From assembly GCA_025450255.1 (NCBI GenBank), contig JANWHV010000207.1, positions 1 to 9,643 of the forward strand: a DNA stretch of 9,643 nucleotides. The letters run 5' to 3'. Under the pieces are notes generated by a model. That model was given only the letters and a program-made list of their open reading frames with translations, was not told where the DNA came from and ran no database searches. The DNA comes from Chloroflexota bacterium. GTDB taxonomy: Bacteria > Chloroflexota > UBA5177 > JANWHV01. How positions within the stretch are numbered: the first letter of the stretch is position 1; every line of letters starts with the position of its first letter. The translations under genes were made by a program, and so were the position numbers. This document shows positions 6,566 to 9,643 of the stretch, piece by piece.

Positions 6566-7771
6566 GTGGTACGGACGATTGAAGAGCAGGGCCCCTGGCA
6601 CGGGCGGGCGATTGAGCGCCGGACGATCCTGCAGGCCGTGGGCGGCGCCCTGGTGGGTACAGCGCTTGCCGGTGCGCTGCCGACCCAAGGAGCGGAGGGT
6701 GCGCCGGTACACACTGGCGCCGCGGCCACGGAGCTGCAACCGCGTGACGCCTTCCAGGCGCTGATACAGGCGATGGAACACTATCCGCTCGTCGGACTGG
6801 GCGAGCGCCACATGCTGCAAGAGATGCACGACTTCATCACCGCGCTGCTCCACAGACCCGACTTGCCGCGGACACTGACCGACATCGTGGTGGAGTTCGG
6901 CAACGCGTACTACCAGGACCTGGCAGACCGGTTCGTGCTGTCGGATCAGCCCGTGGCGCGCGCCGACCTGGTGCAGATCTGGCGCCAGATCGGCGACCCG
7001 GCCTGGAACGCGCCGGTCTACGAGCAGTTCTTCCGGACGGTGCGGGCCATCAACTGGATGCGCCAGCCGGCGCAGCGCATCCGCATCCTGCTCGGCCAGC
7101 CGCCGGTCACGATGAGCCAGCTACTAGCGCGGCCCACGGATAGCCACATCGCCGGCGTGTTCGAGGGCACGACGGACGATCACTCCGCTGCAGTGATCGA
7201 ACAGCAGGTGCTGGCGAAGGGGCGGCGGGCGCTACTGCTCGCGGGCAGCGGCCACCTGGCCCGCGGCATCCGCGCCGATGACGACAAGCCAGGACATCCG
7301 AACGCCATCACGCAGGTGCTCGGGAGGCGCCCCGGCGTCTACTATGGCATCGACCTGTTCATGTTGCCGCCAAAGGGGACGCCGGTTGCCAACCCGAAGG
7401 CAGCAAAGATGGCGGACGAGCTGCAGCGCATTGCCGCGAAGTTTAAGGACTGGCCGCGACCGGCGGTAGCCAGCGTGGCCGGGACCTGGCTCGGAAACAC
7501 CACTGTGACGACGAATACCTGGATCAATGGTCTGGGCTACCGGGCACTCGTGCCGGCAGGCTCGCGGTTCGGCGCCCAGACCGACGCCATACTGTATCTC
7601 GGCCCGGGCGAAGTCCTGACTGCCTCCCAGCCCGACCCGTCCCTCTATCACTGGGGTGCCTATCCGGACCAGCTGCGACGCGCCAGTGCTCTCGCGCATG
7701 CCGGGGACCAGGTGGCGTATGGTGAGCACTGGGCAACGGTCGATCCCAGCTGGTTCCTGCTGTTTGGGTGA
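6566..7771 (+). CDS. Probable Tat-exported ChaN/erythromycin-esterase-like (Tiki superfamily) protein
   Basis: From the GTG at 6566 the product has 401 residues. AAAGGATG (6553-6560) is a suitable ribosome site. The N-terminus has a twin-arginine-type signal, ERRTILQ followed by AVGGALVGTALAGAL, so export as a folded protein is likely. The mature part starts with a strand and LVGLGERHMLQE (about residues 75-86), then DIVVEFGN (about 107-114) and later LLLAGSGHLARG with its histidine near 230. A G-E-x-H motif followed by an acidic strand and a late G-x-G-H motif is the pattern of the ChaN (haem-binding) and erythromycin-esterase relatives. The spacing E-R-H differs from E-x-x-H in true erythromycin esterases, so macrolide hydrolysis should not be assumed. 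The C-terminal half (VAGTWLGNTTV, ILYLGPGEVL) is not recognised. A longer frame opens at a GTG overlapping the previous stop (6323) but has no ribosome site. The ECF promoter at 6401 suggests sigma control. Confidence 0.65.
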   Translation: MVRTIEEQGPWHGRAIERRTILQAVGGALVGTALAGALPTQGAEGAPVHTGAAATELQPRDAFQALIQAMEHYPLVGLGERHMLQEMHDFITALLHRPDLPRTLTDIVVEFGNAYYQDLADRFVLSDQPVARADLVQIWRQIGDPAWNAPVYEQFFRTVRAINWMRQPAQRIRILLGQPPVTMSQLLARPTDSHIAGVFEGTTDDHSAAVIEQQVLAKGRRALLLAGSGHLARGIRADDDKPGHPNAITQVLGRRPGVYYGIDLFMLPPKGTPVANPKAAKMADELQRIAAKFKDWPRPAVASVAGTWLGNTTVTTNTWINGLGYRALVPAGSRFGAQTDAILYLGPGEVLTASQPDPSLYHWGAYPDQLRRASALAHAGDQVAYGEHWATVDPSWFLLFG

Positions 7772-8171
7772 CGGTGGACTCTCCAGGCCGCGACGACTAC
7801 GCGCTTACCGGCAGCCGGATCGCCTGCTGCCGGTAAGCGATCCGCAGTTGGCCGGTTTGCCCCGCCTGGCGGTTGACTTCGCGGCAGCTTCGCTCCGCTA
7901 ACCCGAAGCGCAACACCTGCGCCCATCCCGATCAGTATCTGTGGGTGAGTGCTGGCCCCGCCGAACATCGGCAGTGGCCGTTTGTCCAGGCTTGACTCTT
8001 GGCACCGTCGGGGCACAGATCCGCCATCTCCTGCTCCTGTTGGATAATCCGTACGTTGTGCTTGTGCGGAGCATGACCCTGTGTGGCCAGCCAGTCCCGC
8101 GCCTGCGGTTGAGTTCGGTGCGGGATCGCAACGTCCCAAAAACGTCAACAGTCATGTGGCCAGGTCCAACA
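7772..8171. other. Intergenic region with two hairpins and no recognised gene
   Basis: About 400 bases lie between the exported-protein gene and the operator of the nucleotidyltransferase/XRE pair. Open frames on both strands show nothing I recognise. The strongest feature is the 14-bp hairpin at 7802-7839. A second inverted repeat, GCTTCG (7887-7892) with CGAAGC (7904-7909), is weaker. The hexamer AACGTC occurs twice, 11 bases apart (8130-8135 and 8141-8146). Confidence 0.5.
7802..7839 (+). terminator. 14-bp perfect hairpin, possible terminator, with an overlapping alternative hairpin
   Basis: CGCTTACCGGCAGC (7802-7815) pairs perfectly with GCTGCCGGTAAGCG (7826-7839) across a ten-base loop, starting 31 bases after the stop at 7771. 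There is no U-tract, so it is not a textbook intrinsic terminator, but its position and strength suggest 3'-end formation or transcript protection. The loop base run CGGATCGC (7816-7823) can instead pair with GCGATCCG (7837-7844), which overlaps the right arm by three bases, so the two structures compete. Confidence 0.5.
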
Positions 8172-8207
8172 GTATCATAACACAACATTATAGTTGTGTT
8201 ATGATAC
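8172..8207. promoter_or_regulatory. Perfect 15-bp inverted repeat overlapping the promoter and start of the NTase/XRE operon
   Basis: GTATCATAACACAAC (8172-8186) and GTTGTGTTATGATAC (8193-8207) are exact inverted copies around ATTATA. The site is strikingly A+T-rich for this window. A plus-strand promoter fits inside it: ATAACA (8177-8182, four of six -35 bases), a 17-base spacer, and TATGAT (8200-8205, five of six -10 bases). Transcription would then begin at about 8210-8212, at the first codon of the first gene. A dimeric repressor bound here would block the promoter, and the XRE protein encoded by the second gene is the natural candidate. If transcribed from further upstream the repeat would form a strong hairpin over the start codon. 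Confidence 0.7.
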
Positions 8208-8209
8208 CA

Positions 8210-8641
8210 ATGGATGATCCGAAGACCGGTCTCTTGCCGGAAGGAATTCATGAGGCGTCGTGGGCGGACGTTGTCACTCGCTATGGGTATTCTCCGCGCA
8301 GACAGGCATTGCTCGTGGGGCTTGAGGCAGGTCTAGGCGCGCTCCGCCGTGCCGGGTGTCGGCGCGTCTATCTCGACGGCAGCTTCGTAACGGCAAAGGA
8401 AAATCCTGGTGACTTCGACGCCTGCTGGGAGAGTGCGGGCGTCAATGGACATCTCCTCGATCCCGTCCTTCTTGTATTTGCACATGGGCGGGCAGCACAG
8501 AAGGCGCGGTACGGTGGTGAATTCTTCATCGTGGAAAGTGCCGCCGACCCGCATGGCACCCGCTATATCGACTTCTTTCAACACACTCGCGATGGGACAC
8601 CGAAAGGGATCATCGCGCTTACCCTGGGAGGGCCACCATGA
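8210..8641 (+). CDS. Small nucleotidyltransferase-like protein (DUF6932-like), putative toxin of a TA pair
   Basis: Read from the ATG at 8210 the product has 143 residues (146 from the in-frame ATG at 8201). The segment LDGSFVTAKENPGDFDACW (about residues 55-73) is the nucleotidyltransferase signature G-S-x9-D-x-D, in which two aspartates bind metal and the GS loop holds the nucleotide phosphates. LLPEGIHEASW near the N-terminus and GRAAQKARYGGEFF plus DFFQHTRDGTPKGIIAL near the C-terminus match the small uncharacterised family I know as DUF6932. It is a minimal transferase domain, so the target (tRNA, protein or nucleotide) is unknown. No Shine-Dalgarno site precedes either ATG, and the promoter in the palindrome suggests a leaderless message. 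The stop overlaps the next start as ATGA. The toxin label comes from that pairing and from known nucleotidyltransferase toxins such as AbiEii and MenT. It is inference. Confidence 0.75.
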   Translation: MDDPKTGLLPEGIHEASWADVVTRYGYSPRRQALLVGLEAGLGALRRAGCRRVYLDGSFVTAKENPGDFDACWESAGVNGHLLDPVLLVFAHGRAAQKARYGGEFFIVESAADPHGTRYIDFFQHTRDGTPKGIIALTLGGPP

Positions 8642-9078
8642 TCGAGAACGAACGTCAGTACCGCATCACCAAGGCATGGGTCGAAAAGTTTGCACGGAGC
8701 ACGCGTCAGATGGCCAAGCATGGCGCGGCTGCGGATCCTCTGATCCAGGCGGCAATGGTCGCGCAATACGAGAGCCAGATCGAGGAAATGCAGCGCGATA
8801 TAGCCGAGTACGACGCCTTGCGCGACGGCCGCGTGGCGCACCTGGACGTGGAATCATTGACCGCCCTCCCCGATGCGCTCATTCGCGCGCGCATAGCGGC
8901 TGGCCTCACGCAAAAGGAGCTTGCCATGCGCCTTGGATTGAAAGAGCAGCAAATTCAGCGTTACGAGTCGTCCCGCTATAGCGGTGTGAGCCTGGAGCGC
9001 GCGCAAGCGGTCGTGGACGCGCTAGGCGTGCGTATTCGTGAACAGCTCACCCTTCCGGTGGCGGGGAAGCAGTCGTAG
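8638..9078 (+). CDS. XRE-family helix-turn-helix protein, putative antitoxin and autorepressor
   Basis: The 146-residue product has two parts. Residues 1 to about 65 are charged and helical (IENERQYRITKAWVEKFAR, then SQIEEMQRDIAEYDALRDG), a likely partner-binding or dimer segment. Residues about 78-131 form an XRE/Cro-type DNA-binding domain: ALIRARIAAGLTQKELAMRLGL, then KEQQIQRYESSRYSGVSLER and AVVDALG. GGGAGGG (8626-8632) precedes the ATG by five bases, and the ATG overlaps the previous stop (ATGA), so translation is coupled to the nucleotidyltransferase. XRE proteins with such an N-terminal segment are, as I remember, regular neighbours of DUF6932 genes. Binding to the 8172-8207 palindrome and neutralising the first gene's product is the likely job. 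The family call is firm and the antitoxin role is inferred. Confidence 0.85.
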   Translation: MIENERQYRITKAWVEKFARSTRQMAKHGAAADPLIQAAMVAQYESQIEEMQRDIAEYDALRDGRVAHLDVESLTALPDALIRARIAAGLTQKELAMRLGLKEQQIQRYESSRYSGVSLERAQAVVDALGVRIREQLTLPVAGKQS

Positions 9079-9347
9079 ATGCCCGTGCCGCGCTCGGCAC
9101 CGCTCTCGTGGCCATCCGTTTCAACCGGCACTCGCTGCCGCGTGTCCAGGGCATGGCTCGCCGCCGGTAAACGGACCTGTGACGCGAGATGAGCGGTTGT
9201 CGCACATGGCCCTCCGGCAGCGAGGTCGTGAACGACTCTGGCGGCAAGGGCCGGCTCATACAGTACCCCGCGCGGCGTGCGCTGCTTCGCGCGGAAGATC
9301 GGCCAGGCGCTCGTGCATGGTTACGTGTAACCCACCCAATCGGATGC
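9079..9347. other. Spacer between convergent genes
   Basis: This stretch separates the XRE gene from the end of the minus-strand transporter gene. It holds a small hairpin just after the XRE stop, GTGCCG (9085-9090) with CGGCAC (9095-9100), that could serve as a weak terminator but has no U-tract. A 14-bp dyad, GGTTAC-GT-GTAACC (9319-9332), lies 15 bases beyond the transporter stop. No gene is recognised. Confidence 0.4.
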
Positions 9348-9643
9348 TTAGCGGTGGCGGCGGTGTGGAAGCGCGCCAAATTTCCCCAGGCGCCTGGTCG
9401 GCCGCGTTCCGCCGGTCCGCGCACGTTGCGTGTCCGCCGGTGGGGGCGTTACCGCGATCGGCGGTGGCGGTCCCTGAATGGGCGCTTGAACGGCCGCGGT
9501 GCGCGCATGATGCGGCAGCCGCAGGTAGACACGCTCGACGATGGTCAGCACCACCGCCAGGATCGGGACGGCAAAGAACGCGCCCAACAGCCCGCCCAAC
9601 TTACCGCCCACCAGCAGCGCGCCGAAGGTCAGTAGCGTGTTGA
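9348..9643 (-). CDS. AI-2E family transporter, C-terminal end only
   Basis: The minus strand is open from the window edge to a TAA at 9350-9348, giving 98 codons of a gene whose start lies beyond 9643. The first 35 residues, NTLLTFGALLVGGKLGGLLG followed by AFFAVPILAVVLTIVERVYLR, match the final membrane hairpin of AI-2E/YdiK-type transporters, where 'G-G-x-L-x-G-x-x-G-A-x-x-A-V-P' is conserved. These inner-membrane proteins have about eight helices. Some export the AI-2 signal, while others exchange sodium and protons. A tail of about 60 residues follows, rich in proline and arginine (PIQGPPPPIAVTPPP), which is longer than in many members and probably cytoplasmic and disordered. The substrate cannot be inferred from this fragment. 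Confidence 0.75.
   Translation of the reverse strand, partial: NTLLTFGALLVGGKLGGLLGAFFAVPILAVVLTIVERVYLRLPHHARTAAVQAPIQGPPPPIAVTPPPADTQRARTGGTRPTRRLGKFGALPHRRHR

Noticed and set aside
6566..7771. Naming this gene an erythromycin esterase or resistance gene
   Set aside because: The motif spacing is G-E-x-H rather than the esterase E-x-x-H and the protein appears to be exported. Only superfamily membership is supported.
8130..8146. AACGTC repeated with an 11-base period upstream of the palindrome
   Set aside because: Two copies of a hexamer are too little to claim a binding site. It is mentioned only in the intergenic description.
8187..8192. TATAAT on the minus strand in the palindrome centre, suggesting a divergent promoter
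   Set aside because: No acceptable -35 lies 16 to 18 bases upstream, and no minus-strand gene follows within the intergenic region.
9189..9635. 148-codon plus-strand open frame opposite the transporter end
   Set aside because: It is antisense to the AI-2E-type membrane hairpin and has no recognisable domain.

Overview
The window is G+C-rich bacterial DNA with ordinary Shine-Dalgarno sites. The best taxonomic hint is a broken transposase-like gene (1521-2209). From memory its sequence is closest to integrase/transposase families common in Chloroflexota (Thermomicrobia and Ktedonobacteria-like genomes). The ECF sigma factor and the secreted Asp-box protein would fit such a host. No search was run, so this assignment is tentative.

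Left part (1-2876). The window opens inside the start of a minus-strand gene whose 52 visible residues look like the N-terminus of a GH127 (DUF1680) beta-L-arabinofuranosidase. A 330-base spacer with a small dyad follows, then a minus-strand class I SAM-dependent methyltransferase. Next comes a minus-strand transposase/integrase remnant with a frameshift near its N-terminus and no DDE catalytic domain. After it lie about 670 bases with no convincing intact gene, possibly a second transposase remnant plus the promoter region of the sigma factor.

Middle part (2877-7771), all on the plus strand. An ECF sigma factor overlaps by 17 bases a single-pass membrane protein that is probably its anti-sigma factor. 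Two exported proteins follow: a signal-peptide-bearing sialidase-fold protein with six Asp-box-like repeats, and a probable Tat-exported ChaN/erythromycin-esterase-like (Tiki superfamily) protein. In front of the last gene is a good ECF-type promoter (GGAAC, 17 bases, CGTC), which suggests that the local sigma factor drives it. The group reads as an envelope-signalling cassette: sensor and anti-sigma, sigma factor, exported effectors. A 14-bp perfect hairpin follows the last gene.

Right part (7772-9643). A 15-bp perfect inverted repeat overlaps the start of a two-gene operon. The first gene encodes a small nucleotidyltransferase-like protein (GS...DFD signature, DUF6932-like) and the second an XRE-type helix-turn-helix protein, with an ATGA overlap between them. 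The layout is that of a toxin-antitoxin pair with a self-regulating DNA-binding subunit and a leaderless or nearly leaderless first gene. Converging on it from the right edge is the C-terminal end of an AI-2E-family transporter.
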